64,000 nt of DNA from Buttiauxella agrestis (GTDB taxonomy: Bacteria > Pseudomonadota > Gammaproteobacteria > Enterobacterales > Enterobacteriaceae). The translations under genes and the position numbers were made by a program. Below the pieces are notes generated by a model. It saw only the letters and a program-made list of their open reading frames with translations, made no database searches and was not told the origin of the DNA. Shown in pieces: positions 22,183 to 32,061 of the stretch (positions are counted from its first letter, which is position 1; the number at the start of each line of letters is the position of its first letter). The stretch is taken from assembly GCF_900446255.1 (NCBI RefSeq), contig NZ_UIGI01000001.1:336763-400762 (forward strand). Direction: 5' to 3'.

Positions 22183-22246
22183 TGAACAAGCGCAGCCGCT
22201 GTTGGAACCTTTCCACAGCAGGAAAAGGTGTAAATAGTTAGGCAGC

Positions 22247-23065
22247 ATGAAAAAAAATCGCGCTTTTCTGAAATGGGCGGGGGGGAAATACCCCCTGCTC
22301 GAAGACATTAAAAAGTATCTGCCGAAAGGTGATTGTCTGATTGAGCCGTTCGTCGGTGCCGGCTCAGTCTTTCTGAATACTGATTACTCCCGCTATATCC
22401 TCGCAGATATCAATAGCGATCTGATTAACCTCTATAACATCGTCAAAACCCGCACAGATGAGTACGTTCAGGAGTCCCGAAAACTTTTTACTGCTGAACA
22501 AAACGACGAGCAGTCGTTTTATCTCAATCGTGCCGAGTTTAACCAGTGCAAAGATGAATTTCGTCGTGCGCTGCTGTTTTTATATCTGAACCGCCATTGT
22601 TACAACGGCCTGTGTCGTTATAACCTACGTGGTGAATTCAATGTCCCGTTTGGCCGCTATATCAAACCCTACTTCCCTGAAGAAGAGTTGTATCATTTTG
22701 CCGAACGAGCACAAAACGCGACATTCCTGTGCCAGTCGTACGATGTCAGCATGTCGGATGTGAGTGCCGGGTCAGTTGTCTATTGCGACCCGCCGTATGC
22801 GCCTTTGTCTGCAACGGCTAATTTTACTGCATACCACACCGATAGCTTTAACATGGTGCAACAGCAACATCTGGCGCAGCTTGCGGAAAACCTGCGGGGA
22901 AATCGCATTCCCGTATTGATTTCCAATCACGATACTGAACTCACTCGGTTGTGGTATCACCAGGCAAAACTGCATGTTGTACAAGTGCGTCGCAGTATTA
23001 GCCGAAATGGTGGAGCACGAAACAAGGTGGACGAACTGCTGGCGCTGTATAAAGTCGGTGCCTGA
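22247..23065 (+). CDS. dam: DNA adenine methylase Dam
   Basis: Methylates adenine in GATC, guiding mismatch repair, SeqA control of replication and some promoters. It has 272 residues (E. coli 278). The AdoMet motif FLKWAGGKYP is at about 8-17, EPFVGAGSVF follows, and the catalytic motif CDPPY has its Asp near residue 181. The shorter length arises at the C-terminus, which ends ALYKVGA. Confidence 0.97.
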   Translation: MKKNRAFLKWAGGKYPLLEDIKKYLPKGDCLIEPFVGAGSVFLNTDYSRYILADINSDLINLYNIVKTRTDEYVQESRKLFTAEQNDEQSFYLNRAEFNQCKDEFRRALLFLYLNRHCYNGLCRYNLRGEFNVPFGRYIKPYFPEEELYHFAERAQNATFLCQSYDVSMSDVSAGSVVYCDPPYAPLSATANFTAYHTDSFNMVQQQHLAQLAENLRGNRIPVLISNHDTELTRLWYHQAKLHVVQVRRSISRNGGARNKVDELLALYKVGA

Positions 23066-23110
23066 GACGTTTCGTCCGCAGTCGTTTTTGATTTGCAATT
23101 GGAGAAGCGG

Positions 23111-23788
23111 ATGAAACAGTTTTTGATTGCCCCCTCAATCCTCTCAGCCGATTTTGCCCGCCTGGGTGAAGATACGGCTGCGGTGCTGGCTGCTGGTGCG
23201 GATGTCGTCCATTTCGATGTTATGGATAACCATTATGTACCGAATCTCACCATCGGGCCGATGGTGTTAAAGTCGCTGCGTGATTACGGTATTACTGCTC
23301 CTGTTGATGTGCATCTGATGGTGAAACCCGTTGACCGTATCATTCCGGATTTCGCCGCCGCAGGTGCCAATATCATCACCTTCCACCCGGAAGCGTCAGA
23401 ACACGTTGACCGTTCCCTGCAACTCATCAAAGAACACGGCTGTAAAGCCGGTCTGGTATTCAACCCGGCAACCTCTCTGAGTTGGCTTGATCATGTCATG
23501 GATAAACTGGATGTCATTTTGCTGATGTCTGTGAACCCAGGTTTTGGCGGCCAGTCATTTATTCCTCATACGCTGGAAAAACTGCGTCAGGTGCGTGAAC
23601 GCATCGATGCTTCCGGCTATGACATTCGCCTGGAAGTTGACGGTGGCGTGAAGGTCGACAACATTGCTGAAATTGCCGCAGCAGGTGCAGACATGTTTGT
23701 TGCGGGTTCCGCAATCTTTAACCAGCCAAATTACAAAGCCGTTATTGACAGTATGCGCAGCGAGTTGGCAAAGGTAAGTCATGAATAA
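23111..23788 (+). CDS. rpe: ribulose-phosphate 3-epimerase
   Basis: Interconverts ribulose 5-phosphate and xylulose 5-phosphate in the pentose phosphate pathway. It has 225 residues from MKQFLIAPS, the E. coli start and length, preceded by GGAGAAGCGG. TIM-barrel signatures include [39 protein letters not shown] and EVDGGV. Its end overlaps gph by 8 bp. Confidence 0.97.
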   Translation: MKQFLIAPSILSADFARLGEDTAAVLAAGADVVHFDVMDNHYVPNLTIGPMVLKSLRDYGITAPVDVHLMVKPVDRIIPDFAAAGANIITFHPEASEHVDRSLQLIKEHGCKAGLVFNPATSLSWLDHVMDKLDVILLMSVNPGFGGQSFIPHTLEKLRQVRERIDASGYDIRLEVDGGVKVDNIAEIAAAGADMFVAGSAIFNQPNYKAVIDSMRSELAKVSHE

Positions 23789-24494
23789 GTTAAATAAAAT
23801 TCGCGGTATCGCCTTCGACTTAGACGGTACGCTGGTAGACACAGCACTGGGTCTGACGCAAGCAATGGACCAGGCGCTGTATGCGCTGGAATTGCCGACC
23901 GCCGGTGAAGATAAAGTTGAGAAGTGGATTGGTAATGGGGCTGATGTTCTGGTTCAGCGTGCGCTGACCTGGGCATTAAAAGGCGAAGAGCCTGAAGCCG
24001 ACAAATGCCGTATCGCGCGTAAACTGTTTGATACCTTCTATGCTCAAACGGCGCAAGAGGGCAGTTTCCTGTTCCCAGAAGTGCTAAACACATTGGCGGC
24101 ACTGAAGGAAAATGGCCTGCCGATGGGGCTGGTGACGAATAAGCCGACGCCATTTGTCTTACCGATGCTGGAAAAGTTAGGCATTGCGCATTACTTCAGC
24201 GTCATTATTGGCGGCGACGATGTGGAAAACAAAAAGCCACATCCAGAAGCACTGCATAAAGTGATGGAGCAGCTGAACCTCGGCGCAGATGAGCTGCTGT
24301 TTGTCGGTGATTCTCGCAACGATATTCTGGCGGCTCAAGCTGCCGGGTGCTGCTCAATTGGCCTGACTTACGGTTACAACTACGGTGAGTCTATCGAGCT
24401 GAGCAAACCGGATTACGTGTTTGACCACTTCAACGATTTACTGCCCGCATTAGGGCTATCTAGCAAAGAACATCAGGAATCAGAACATGAGTAA
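23781..24494 (+). CDS. gph: phosphoglycolate phosphatase
   Basis: A HAD phosphatase that removes 2-phosphoglycolate formed during DNA 3'-end repair. Motif I is [11 protein letters not shown] with nucleophile Asp13; motif II is LVTNKPT; motif IV is FVGDSRNDI. It has 237 residues against 252 in E. coli. The difference is a missing insertion of roughly 15 residues in the cap domain after [10 protein letters not shown]. It overlaps rpe and trpS by 8 bp each, indicating coupled translation. Confidence 0.95.
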   Translation: MNKLNKIRGIAFDLDGTLVDTALGLTQAMDQALYALELPTAGEDKVEKWIGNGADVLVQRALTWALKGEEPEADKCRIARKLFDTFYAQTAQEGSFLFPEVLNTLAALKENGLPMGLVTNKPTPFVLPMLEKLGIAHYFSVIIGGDDVENKKPHPEALHKVMEQLNLGADELLFVGDSRNDILAAQAAGCCSIGLTYGYNYGESIELSKPDYVFDHFNDLLPALGLSSKEHQESEHE

Positions 24495-25491
24495 ACCCAT
24501 TGTCTTTAGTGGCGCACAGCCATCAGGTGAATTGACCATTGGTAACTACATGGGTGCGCTGCGTCAGTGGGTCCATATGCAAGATGATTACGACTGCATT
24601 TACTGCATCGTCGATCAGCATGCGATTACCGCGCGTCAGGATGCGACACAATTACGCAGCCGTACTCTCGATACGCTGGCGTTGTATCTGGCTTGCGGTA
24701 TCGACCCGGCTAAAAGCACTATCTTTGTACAGTCCCACGTGCCAGAACATGCGCAATTGGGTTGGGTGCTTAACTGCTACACCTATTTCGGTGAACTGAG
24801 CCGTATGACTCAGTTTAAAGACAAGTCTTCCCGTTATGCGGAAAACATTAACGCCGGTCTTTTCGATTACCCGGTGCTGATGGCCGCAGATATTTTGCTG
24901 TACCAGACCAACCTGGTGCCGGTCGGCGAAGATCAGAAACAGCACCTGGAACTGAGTCGCGATATCGCTGCACGTTTCAACGCGCTGTACGGTGATGTGT
25001 TCAAAGTGCCTGAACCGTTTATTCCGAAATCCGGTGCTCGTGTGATGTCTCTGCTTGAGCCGACCAAGAAAATGTCTAAATCAGACGATAACCGTAATAA
25101 CGTTATTGGCCTGCTGGAAGACCCGAAAGCCGTCGTGAAGAAAATCAAACGCGCAGTAACCGACTCCGACGAGCCGCCTGTTGTGCGCTACGATACTGCC
25201 AGCAAAGCGGGCGTCTCCAACATGTTGGATATTCTTTCCGGTGTGACGGGTAAATCCATTACTGAGCTTGAGCAGCACTTCGAAGGCAAAATGTATGGTC
25301 ACCTGAAAGGTGAAGTTGCTGAGGCGGTTTCTGGCATGCTCACTGAATTGCAGGAGCGTTTCCACCGTTTCCGTAATGACGAAGCCTATTTGCAGCAAGT
25401 GATGAAAGATGGCTCCGCGAAAGCTCGTGCGCACGCCAGTGCCACGCTGAAAAAGGTCTATGAAGTTATTGGGTTTGTTGCACATCCATAA
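24487..25491 (+). CDS. trpS: tryptophanyl-tRNA synthetase
   Basis: Class I aminoacyl-tRNA synthetase charging tRNA-Trp. It has 334 residues. The HIGH-type motif is in [20 protein letters not shown] (9-28), and KMSKS occurs near 195 ([12 protein letters not shown]). It is last in the aroK run and ends at a clear terminator hairpin. Confidence 0.98.
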   Translation: MSKPIVFSGAQPSGELTIGNYMGALRQWVHMQDDYDCIYCIVDQHAITARQDATQLRSRTLDTLALYLACGIDPAKSTIFVQSHVPEHAQLGWVLNCYTYFGELSRMTQFKDKSSRYAENINAGLFDYPVLMAADILLYQTNLVPVGEDQKQHLELSRDIAARFNALYGDVFKVPEPFIPKSGARVMSLLEPTKKMSKSDDNRNNVIGLLEDPKAVVKKIKRAVTDSDEPPVVRYDTASKAGVSNMLDILSGVTGKSITELEQHFEGKMYGHLKGEVAEAVSGMLTELQERFHRFRNDEAYLQQVMKDGSAKARAHASATLKKVYEVIGFVAHP

Positions 25492-25506
25492 TCGTTAAGA
25501 TCTTCT

Positions 25507-25532
25507 AATCCCTCTTCTCCGGAAGAGGGATT
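25507..25532 (+). terminator. hairpin terminator after trpS
   Basis: AATCCCTCTTC (25507-25517) pairs with GAAGAGGGATT (25522-25532), an 11-bp stem with loop TCCG, 15 nt past the trpS stop. The following sequence is TTGTCC, so the U-tract is short. Confidence 0.75.
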
Positions 25533-25596
25533 GTCCAGTTTCTCCCGCTCCTCATTAATTCCCCCGCTAAATATCTTTTGTGACCCCATTCTCTTT

Positions 25597-25625
25597 TTGC
25601 ATATTTCACGTTTGCCATTTATATT
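25597..25625 (+). promoter_or_regulatory. sigma70 promoter of the yhfZ operon
   Basis: TTGCAT (25597-25602) and TATATT (25620-25625) are separated by the ideal 17 bp. The predicted start point is near 25632, within the first palindrome of the paired operator. This is the best sigma70 match in the trpS-yhfZ gap. Confidence 0.6.
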
Positions 25626-25661
25626 CATTTTAATGAAGATATAACCATTCAATAAAATGAA
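25624..25661. promoter_or_regulatory. paired 14-bp palindromic operator before yhfZ
   Basis: TTCATT-TT-AATGAA (25624-25637) and TTCA-ATAAAA-TGAA (25648-25661) share TTCA-N6-TGAA and are 24 bp apart centre to centre. Both are followed by GAT. The first overlaps the -10 and predicted start; the second lies in the early leader. This is a repressor-type layout, probably for the adjacent regulator YhfZ. Confidence 0.5.
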
Positions 25662-25669
25662 GATTAATT

Positions 25670-26572
25670 ATGAGCCGTAGCTTTATCAAGAAAGAAGGTG
25701 TCGCCCAGGCGAGCCTGGCACGTTATTTACTGGGTGAGAAAAACGGTAATCGACTGAAAACTATCGACGAACTTGCAACAGAATGTCGATTCTCAGTCGG
25801 GCTGATTCAAGCCGCATTAAAAACTCTTGAGAAAGCGGGGGCGGTATCCGTTGAACGCCGTGGGCGAAATGGCAGCTATCTGGTGAGCATGGATAACAAA
25901 GCCTTATTGGCTTTTGCTGATATTGGCAATGTAGTGTGTGCCATGCCGTTGCCCTACACCCGGCTTTACGAAGGTTTAGCCAGCGGTTTGAAAGCGCAGT
26001 TTGATGGTATTCCGTTTTATTACGCGCATATGCGTGGCTCAGATGTCCGTGTCGAATGCTTGCTCAATGGCGTTTATGACCTGGCGGTCGTTTCCCGGCT
26101 GGCCGCGCAAAGTTATCTTGATAACACTGATGTTTGTATGGCGCTGGAGCTTGGCCCACACACCTACGTCGGAGAGCACAAGCTGATTCGCCGTGCAGGC
26201 GACCAAGAGATTAAGCGTGTTGGGTTGGACTCACGTTCTGCTGACCAGCGCATCATGACCGAGATTTATTTTTCTGGTCAGCCGGTTGAGATACTTGATG
26301 TGCCTTATCACGAGTGTATTAACCGCATCGCGAAAGGTGAAATTGATGCCGTTATCTGGAACGTGGGCGGCGAGCCCGATTTGGAATTGCTCGGTCTGGT
26401 GGCACAGCCGTTAAACGGCGACTCGCGTTACGTGCAGGCCTCCGAAGCCGTGGTATTGACGCGTGCAGAGGATGTCCCCATCCAGCAATTGCTGCGTACG
26501 GTGGTGAACAAAAGTGAGCTGCTTGCCCATCAACAAAGAGTGTTACAGGGCGAGCAGGAGCCAAGTTACTAA
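25670..26572 (+). CDS. yhfZ: YhfZ, probable transcriptional regulator of the yhf operon
   Basis: A 300-residue protein (E. coli 301). The N-terminal 75 residues form a GntR-like winged helix (TIDELATECRFSVGLIQAALKTLEKAGAVSVERRGRNGSYLV). The remainder resembles a periplasmic-binding-protein-like effector domain (GLASGLKAQFDGIPFYYAHM, YDLAVVSRLAAQSYL, GEIDAVIWNVGGEPDL). No membrane or secretion signal is seen. It is first in an eight-gene operon, next to a palindromic operator pair, so autoregulation is likely. The effector is unknown. Confidence 0.9.
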   Translation: MSRSFIKKEGVAQASLARYLLGEKNGNRLKTIDELATECRFSVGLIQAALKTLEKAGAVSVERRGRNGSYLVSMDNKALLAFADIGNVVCAMPLPYTRLYEGLASGLKAQFDGIPFYYAHMRGSDVRVECLLNGVYDLAVVSRLAAQSYLDNTDVCMALELGPHTYVGEHKLIRRAGDQEIKRVGLDSRSADQRIMTEIYFSGQPVEILDVPYHECINRIAKGEIDAVIWNVGGEPDLELLGLVAQPLNGDSRYVQASEAVVLTRAEDVPIQQLLRTVVNKSELLAHQQRVLQGEQEPSY

Positions 26573-26594
26573 GTTTTATTAAGAGGTAAGGGCA

Positions 26595-26951
26595 GTGGAA
26601 GAGCGGCTAAATCTATTGTGTGATGCGGGGATTATCGACCGGGATATTTGCAACGGTATGCTCGGAGTGGTTGAGCAGCTAGAGAACGTATGGGCGATCC
26701 CGGTGCGAAATGAGCAAGGAGAAATGGCTATCACGCACATGGCGAACGCTTTGATGCGCAGCCGCCGTGGTGAGGAAATCGGCCCGCCTGATGACGAATT
26801 GCTTGAGGAAATTGTCATGTCGCAGGCTTATCCAGAACTTCTGCCGATTCATCGGGCAATGCTGGCACCGTTTGATGTCACGCTTCATCCCAATGAAGAG
26901 GGCTATCTGCTGGCCAACCTGTTTAGCCTGTGGATGGTCAGTAAAAGCTAA
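26595..26951 (+). CDS. yhfY: YhfY, PRD-domain protein
   Basis: A 118-residue protein resembling a single PTS-regulation domain. It starts with GTG at 26595, preceded by AAGAGG at 26581. The PRD histidine region is partly present (MAITHMANALMRSR), but the second conserved His position appears to be replaced in EEGYLLANLFSLW. It could be a free-standing regulatory module for a PTS-like process. Function has not been established. Confidence 0.82.
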   Translation: MEERLNLLCDAGIIDRDICNGMLGVVEQLENVWAIPVRNEQGEMAITHMANALMRSRRGEEIGPPDDELLEEIVMSQAYPELLPIHRAMLAPFDVTLHPNEEGYLLANLFSLWMVSKS

Positions 26952-26978
26952 ATCTTTTTTTATTCGTTCACTGCTTTG

Positions 26979-27016
26979 CTTTAAATATTCAAAAAAATGA
27001 TTATTTAAAGTTTTTT
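26979..27016 (+). terminator. AU-rich hairpin with U6 between yhfY and yhfX
   Basis: CTTTAAATA (26979-26987) and TATTTAAAG (27002-27010) are perfect inverted repeats with a 14-nt loop and are followed directly by TTTTTT (27011-27016). The stem is AU-rich, so it could be a weak terminator or attenuator inside the operon. Confidence 0.4.
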
Positions 27017-27042
27017 GCATCATGGAGTCAAGAGGCAAGGGC

Positions 27043-28218
27043 ATGTTTATTGAAGCACTCAAGGCACAAAATCCGGCGCTGATTGAGGCCGCAATAAGGT
27101 TATGGCGTCAGGGCGATATTCTGCCGGATACCTGCGTTATCGACGTTGACCAGGTTATGGAGAACGGTCGTCGTCTGCTGGAAATCGCCCAAAGCCACGG
27201 CATCACGCTGTATCTGATGACCAAACAAATCGGGCGTAATCCGAGGATGGCAAAACGACTGATCGAACTTGGTTTTCACGGCACCGTCGCAGTGGATTTT
27301 AAAGAAGCCCGGACGCTGCGCAATGCTGAAGTGCCCGTCTCGCACGTGGGCCATTTGGTGCAGACACCGACCAGCCTGGTCACAGAAAATGTCGCCGCTT
27401 CGACGGAAATGATCACCGTTTTTTCGCTGGAGAAGGCGCGTGAAATCTCAAATGCAGCGCAGCGCTTCGGGCTTATCCAACCCATTATGCTGAAAGTCTT
27501 CGATGAGAAAGACAAACTTTATCCGGGGCAGGAAGCAGGATTCCCGCTATCCGATCTTGAGAATATCGTCGTCGCCATCGGCAAAATGCCTGGTGTGAAA
27601 ATCTCAGGGCTGACCCATTTCCCGTGCTTGCTGTGGGATGACGAATTACAGAAAACTTTGCCTACGCAGAATCTGCATACGCTTTTGCAGGCTCGCGACC
27701 AACTTCGTAGCCTGGGTATTGAAGTTGCTCAACTGAATGCGCCATCAGCGTCAAGTTGCAGCACGTTGCCGCTGCTCGCCGAGTATGGCGTAACACATGC
27801 TGAACCCGGCCACGCGCTAACCGGGACGATCCCCGCCAACCAGCGTGGCGACCAGCCAGAACGCATCGCTATGTTGTATCTCACTGAAGTATCACATCAA
27901 TTTCAGGGGGATAGTTACTGCTTTGGCGGTGGCTACTATCGTCGGGGTCATGCTCAAAATGCGCTGGTTTACCCGGTATCGGGCGGCGTTCCTTTCCGCG
28001 CAAACGTATTGCCGATGGATGACAGCAGTATTGATTATCACATCGGGCTGGAAGGTAAATTCCCGGTCGGTGCACCGGTCGTGATGTGTTTTCGCACGCA
28101 GGTATTTGTAACGCGCAGCGATGTGGCTCTGGTTTCTGGAATCAGTCACGGAAACCCAGTGCTCGAAGCGTTGTATGACAGTCTCGGTAACCCCATTTGC
28201 GGAGGTCTACGTGAGTAA
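27043..28218 (+). CDS. yhfX: YhfX, PLP-dependent alanine racemase-like enzyme
   Basis: A 391-residue fold-type III PLP enzyme related to alanine racemases and D-amino acid dehydratases. The PLP lysine is likely Lys61 in [10 protein letters not shown]. Other conserved stretches are [32 protein letters not shown] and [14 protein letters not shown]. The chosen start ([10 protein letters not shown], as in E. coli) follows AGAGGCAAGGGC; a start at 27022 would add seven residues. It overlaps yhfW by 8 bp. The substrate is unknown. Confidence 0.88.
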   Translation: MFIEALKAQNPALIEAAIRLWRQGDILPDTCVIDVDQVMENGRRLLEIAQSHGITLYLMTKQIGRNPRMAKRLIELGFHGTVAVDFKEARTLRNAEVPVSHVGHLVQTPTSLVTENVAASTEMITVFSLEKAREISNAAQRFGLIQPIMLKVFDEKDKLYPGQEAGFPLSDLENIVVAIGKMPGVKISGLTHFPCLLWDDELQKTLPTQNLHTLLQARDQLRSLGIEVAQLNAPSASSCSTLPLLAEYGVTHAEPGHALTGTIPANQRGDQPERIAMLYLTEVSHQFQGDSYCFGGGYYRRGHAQNALVYPVSGGVPFRANVLPMDDSSIDYHIGLEGKFPVGAPVVMCFRTQVFVTRSDVALVSGISHGNPVLEALYDSLGNPICGGLRE

Positions 28219-29446
28219 GTTTGTGGTGGTGGTGATAGACAGTTTTGGCGTGGGCGCTATGGATGACGTTCCGCAAGTCAGGCCAGAAGATATCGGTGCA
28301 AATACCTGTGGGCATATTTTGCGGCATTTCCCGCAATTGCGTTTGCCTGTGCTTGAAAAACTCGGCCTGATTAATGCGTTGGGTTTTACCGAAGGCGTCA
28401 TGCGTCCTTCGTTAAACGCAGTTTACGGGACGGCAGCATTGCAACATGAAGGTGGCGATACTTTCATGGGACACCAGGAAATACTTGGAACCCGGCCTCA
28501 AGCCCCGCTGCGTATGCCTTTCTCAGAGGTTATTGATGAAGTTGAGCAAGCATTAAAAGCCGATTGTTGGCAGGTCGAACGGATGGGCGATGAGCTGCAA
28601 TTTTTGTGGGTGAATCAGGCAGTTGCGATTGGCGATAATCTCGAGGCCGACCTTGGTCAAGTGTTTAACATCAGCGCTAATTTAAACGCCATCTCTTTCG
28701 ACGAAGTACGCGCCATCGGTGAAATCGTGCGTCACTGTGTGCAAGTCGGGCGGGTGATTGCTTTTGGCGGACTACTGGAAAGCAGCCAGCAACTTCTTGA
28801 TGCAGCCGAAGAAAAACAAGGCACTTATATCGGAATTAACGCGCCGCGATCGGGAGTTTATCAGCAGGGCTTCCAGGTTGTGCATATGGGTTTTGGCGTG
28901 AATGGTCGCGTGCAGGTGCCGCAAAAATTACATGACGCAGGCGTCAAAACGGTGTTAGTCGGTAAAGTCGCAGATATTGCTCTTAACCCGCACGGCATCA
29001 GTTATCAGAACCTCGTTGATACCCAACAGATCATGGATATCACGCTTGAGGAAGTACAAAAGCCGGGTGATGTTTTTATCTGCACCAATATTCAGGAAAC
29101 TGATTTGGCCGGTCATGCCCAGGACGTTGCGCGTTATGCTGAGCGCCTCGAAGTGGTCGATAAAAATCTCGCGCGCCTGATGAATGCACTACAACCCGGC
29201 GATTGTCTGGTGGTTATGGCCGATCACGGCAACGACCCGACTATCGGCCATAGCAAGCACACCCGTGAAAATGTCCCGCTTCTGGTCTGGCAACCTGGAA
29301 TAACCCATTCCTGTCTTGGTGCCAGAAAAACGCTGTCTGATGTTGGTGCGACGGTCTGTGAATTCTTCGCGGCAAGCGCACCACAAAACGGCACTTCATT
29401 CCTGTCACTTCTCAATACTTCCAATACCGGAGGCAATCATGGCTGA
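28211..29446 (+). CDS. yhfW: YhfW, phosphopentomutase-like metalloenzyme
   Basis: A 411-residue member of the alkaline-phosphatase-like superfamily, related to DeoB. Metal-binding motifs include [12 protein letters not shown] at the N-terminus, [10 protein letters not shown], and [18 protein letters not shown] near the C-terminus. The start is GTG at 28211, five bases after GGAGG; longer openings run through yhfX. It overlaps both yhfX and the next gene by 8 bp. Natural substrate is unknown; a phosphorylated sugar is plausible. Confidence 0.88.
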   Translation: MSKFVVVVIDSFGVGAMDDVPQVRPEDIGANTCGHILRHFPQLRLPVLEKLGLINALGFTEGVMRPSLNAVYGTAALQHEGGDTFMGHQEILGTRPQAPLRMPFSEVIDEVEQALKADCWQVERMGDELQFLWVNQAVAIGDNLEADLGQVFNISANLNAISFDEVRAIGEIVRHCVQVGRVIAFGGLLESSQQLLDAAEEKQGTYIGINAPRSGVYQQGFQVVHMGFGVNGRVQVPQKLHDAGVKTVLVGKVADIALNPHGISYQNLVDTQQIMDITLEEVQKPGDVFICTNIQETDLAGHAQDVARYAERLEVVDKNLARLMNALQPGDCLVVMADHGNDPTIGHSKHTRENVPLLVWQPGITHSCLGARKTLSDVGATVCEFFAASAPQNGTSFLSLLNTSNTGGNHG

Positions 29447-30329
29447 ACCGCTGCGAATTGACGCGTCGGGTTATACCTATGCTCACGAGCATCTGCATAT
29501 CGACTTGTCGTCATTCAAAAACAATATTGATTGCCGCCTGGATCAATACGACCTGATTTGCGCGGAAATGAAAACGCTTTACAGATTAGGCGTGCGCAAC
29601 ATCATTGAGATGACTAACCGCTACATGGGGCGTAACCCGCAGTTTATGCTCGATATTATGCGTGACACCGGCATGAACGTAGTCGCCTGCACCGGTTATT
29701 ACCAGCATGACTTCTTCCCCGATCACGTTGCCAGTACCAGCGCAGAAAAACTGGCGCAGGAGATGATCGACGAAATCGAAATCGGCATTGAAGGCTCTGA
29801 GCTTAAAGCGGGAATCATTGCTGAAATCGGCTCGAGCGTGGACGTCATCACGCCGAATGAAGCAAAAGTGTTTTCTGCTGCGGCGATGGCACACCGTGAA
29901 ACAGGGCGTCCAATTTCGACGCATACCTCCTTTAGCACCATGGGCCTGGAACAACTGGCGTTACTCAAAAGCTACGGCGTGGATCTCTCCCGCGTGGTTG
30001 TCGGCCATTGTGACCTGAAAGATAACCTCGACAACATTCTGCGCATGATTGGGCAGGGCGCGTATGTCCAGTTCGATACCATTGGCAAAAACAACTATTA
30101 CCCGGATGCGAAGCGCGTAGCGATGCTGCAAGAAATCGCCAGCCGCGGCTTACTCGACCACGTCATGCTCTCTATGGATATTACCCGCCGCTCGCATTTA
30201 AAAGCCAACGGCGGCCTCGGTTTTGATTATTTGCTGACAACGTTTGTGCCTTTGTTGCTGGAGGCGGGTTTCTCTCAGGCCGACGTTGATTTGATGTTAC
30301 GTGACAACCCCTCTGTCTTCTTTAAATAA
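29439..30329 (+). CDS. php: phosphotriesterase homology protein (YhfV)
   Basis: A 296-residue amidohydrolase-superfamily TIM barrel (E. coli Php 292). Binuclear metal ligands are visible: HEHLHID near 16-22, a central Glu (GIIAEIGSS) replacing the carbamylated lysine, [17 protein letters not shown] and [10 protein letters not shown]. By family these are lactonases or phosphoesterases rather than true paraoxon hydrolases. The ATG at 29439 overlaps yhfW and follows ACCGGAGGC. Confidence 0.92.
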   Translation: MAEPLRIDASGYTYAHEHLHIDLSSFKNNIDCRLDQYDLICAEMKTLYRLGVRNIIEMTNRYMGRNPQFMLDIMRDTGMNVVACTGYYQHDFFPDHVASTSAEKLAQEMIDEIEIGIEGSELKAGIIAEIGSSVDVITPNEAKVFSAAAMAHRETGRPISTHTSFSTMGLEQLALLKSYGVDLSRVVVGHCDLKDNLDNILRMIGQGAYVQFDTIGKNNYYPDAKRVAMLQEIASRGLLDHVMLSMDITRRSHLKANGGLGFDYLLTTFVPLLLEAGFSQADVDLMLRDNPSVFFK

Positions 30330-30338
30330 GGATTTCCC

Positions 30339-30692
30339 ATGAAAAAGATCGGTGTTGCTGGCTTACAGCGCGAACTTATTAAAAAAACTATCGAGACGTC
30401 CGCACCTGACTGCTTTGAAGTGTTTATTTACAACGATATGGAAGCGGCTATGAAAGTGAAATCAGGCCAGCTCGATTACTACATTGGTGCCTGTAATACC
30501 GGCGCTGGCGCGGCACTGTCGATTGCCATCGCCGTGATTGGCTACAACAAAAGCTGCACGATTGCGAAACCAGGTATTAAGGCGAAGGAAGAGCAGGTTG
30601 CCAAAATGGTTGCGGATGGGAAAGTCGCCTTTGGCCTGTCGGTGGAGCATATCGAACATGCCATCCCGATGCTTATTGCTCATTTAAAATAA
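30339..30692 (+). CDS. yhfU: YhfU, small DUF2620 protein
   Basis: 117 residues, the E. coli length. It contains a Gly-rich segment (GACNTGAGAALSIAIAVIGYNKS) and a hydrophobic core but no convincing membrane segment. The size, the position just before a membrane transporter gene, and the PRD protein upstream suggest a PTS EIIB-like or transporter accessory role. This is inference only. Confidence 0.88.
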   Translation: MKKIGVAGLQRELIKKTIETSAPDCFEVFIYNDMEAAMKVKSGQLDYYIGACNTGAGAALSIAIAVIGYNKSCTIAKPGIKAKEEQVAKMVADGKVAFGLSVEHIEHAIPMLIAHLK

Positions 30693-30702
30693 AGGCAACG
30701 CT

Positions 30703-32007
30703 ATGGATTTCTATATTCAGATAGTTGTGGTGGCTTGCCTGACCGGGATGACGGCGCTGCTGGCGCATAAGTCAGCGGCAGTGTTCCACGATGGTATTCG
30801 CCCCATCCTGCCTCAGCTTATCGAAGGCAATATGAATCGCCGCGAAGCAGGCAGTATCGCTTTCGGCCTGAGTATTGGTTTTGTGGCCTCGGTTGGGATT
30901 TCATTCACGCTCAAAACCGGTTTGCTGAACGCCTGGCTGTTATTCCTGCCGACCGATATTCTCGGGGTATTAGCGGCAAACAGCCTGTTGGCGTTTGGTA
31001 TGGGAGCGGTCTGGGGTGTGTTGATCCTGACTTGCCTGATCCCGGTTAACCATCTGCTGACAGCCCTGCCGGTGGATGTGCTCGGGTCGCTTGGCGAGTT
31101 AAGCTCTCCGGTCGTTTCCGCGTTCGCTCTGTTCCCGCTGGTAGCCATTTTTTACCAGTTTGGCTGGAAGAACAGTCTGTTTGCGGCGTTTGTGGTGTTG
31201 ATGACCCGTGTGCTGATTGTGCGTTTCTTCCCACATCTCAACCCTGAATCTATCGAAATTTTTGTCGGCATGGTGATGCTGCTGGGGATTGCGATTGCTC
31301 AGGATCATCGTACCCGTGATGAACGCGAGCACGATGACGGAGGGCTTTCTGTCTTTGAAGAGCGCACCTCGCGCATCATCAAAAACCTGCCGTTTATCGC
31401 GATTGTCGGCGGGTTGATTGCGGTGGTAGCCAGCATGAAGATCTTCGCCGGTTCTGAAGTGTCGATCTTTACGCTTGAGAAGGCCTATTCAGCCGGTATT
31501 ACACCGGAACAATCGCAAACGCTGATCCATCAGGCGGCACTCGCCGAATTTATGCGCGGGCTTGGGTTTGTTCCGCTGATTGCCACTACGGCTCTGGCGA
31601 CGGGTGTTTACGCGGTGGCAGGTTTTACGTTTGTCTATGCCGCAGGATATCTCATCTCCAACCCGCTATTAGCTTTTGTTGTGGGGGCGGTAGTGATTTC
31701 AGCCGAAGTGTTGCTGTTGCGTTCCATCGGCAAATGGCTGGGACGTTACCCGTCTGTGCGGAACGCATCGGACAACATTCGTAACGCGATGAATATGCTG
31801 ATGGAAATGGCGCTGTTGGTTGGCTCTATTTTTGCGGCTATCAAAATGGCGGGTTACACCGGCTTTACCATCGCGGCGGCGCTCTATTTCCTGAACGAAG
31901 CTTTGGGTCGTCCGATTCAGAAAATGGCCTCTCCAGTCGTCGCGGTGCTGATCACCGGTATCGTGCTGAATATTCTCTATTATTGCGGCCTGTTTGTTCC
32001 GGTCTGA
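30703..32007 (+). CDS. yhfT: YhfT, polytopic membrane transporter
   Basis: A 434-residue very hydrophobic protein with about ten to twelve membrane segments (for example IQIVVVACLTGMTALLAH, MGAVWGVLILTCLIPVNHLL, FIAIVGGLIAVVASM). It is homologous to E. coli YhfT. It would import the substrate of this operon. A cytoplasmic charged loop near 205-225 (DHRTRDEREHDDGG) divides the protein. It starts 10 bp after yhfU. Confidence 0.9.
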   Translation: MDFYIQIVVVACLTGMTALLAHKSAAVFHDGIRPILPQLIEGNMNRREAGSIAFGLSIGFVASVGISFTLKTGLLNAWLLFLPTDILGVLAANSLLAFGMGAVWGVLILTCLIPVNHLLTALPVDVLGSLGELSSPVVSAFALFPLVAIFYQFGWKNSLFAAFVVLMTRVLIVRFFPHLNPESIEIFVGMVMLLGIAIAQDHRTRDEREHDDGGLSVFEERTSRIIKNLPFIAIVGGLIAVVASMKIFAGSEVSIFTLEKAYSAGITPEQSQTLIHQAALAEFMRGLGFVPLIATTALATGVYAVAGFTFVYAAGYLISNPLLAFVVGAVVISAEVLLLRSIGKWLGRYPSVRNASDNIRNAMNMLMEMALLVGSIFAAIKMAGYTGFTIAAALYFLNEALGRPIQKMASPVVAVLITGIVLNILYYCGLFVPV

Positions 32008-32019
32008 TTTCTCTCTTTG

Positions 32020-32043
32020 CCCACGGCCCTAACGGGCGGTGGG
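32020..32043 (+). other. intercistronic hairpin between yhfT and yhfS
   Basis: CCCAC-G-GCCC (32020-32029) pairs with GGGC-G-GTGGG (32034-32043) around loop TAAC, with one G-G mismatch. It is followed by TTTC and the yhfS ribosome site. It may protect upstream mRNA or limit yhfS expression. Confidence 0.45.
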
Positions 32044-32061
32044 TTTCACGGAGTGCATAAA

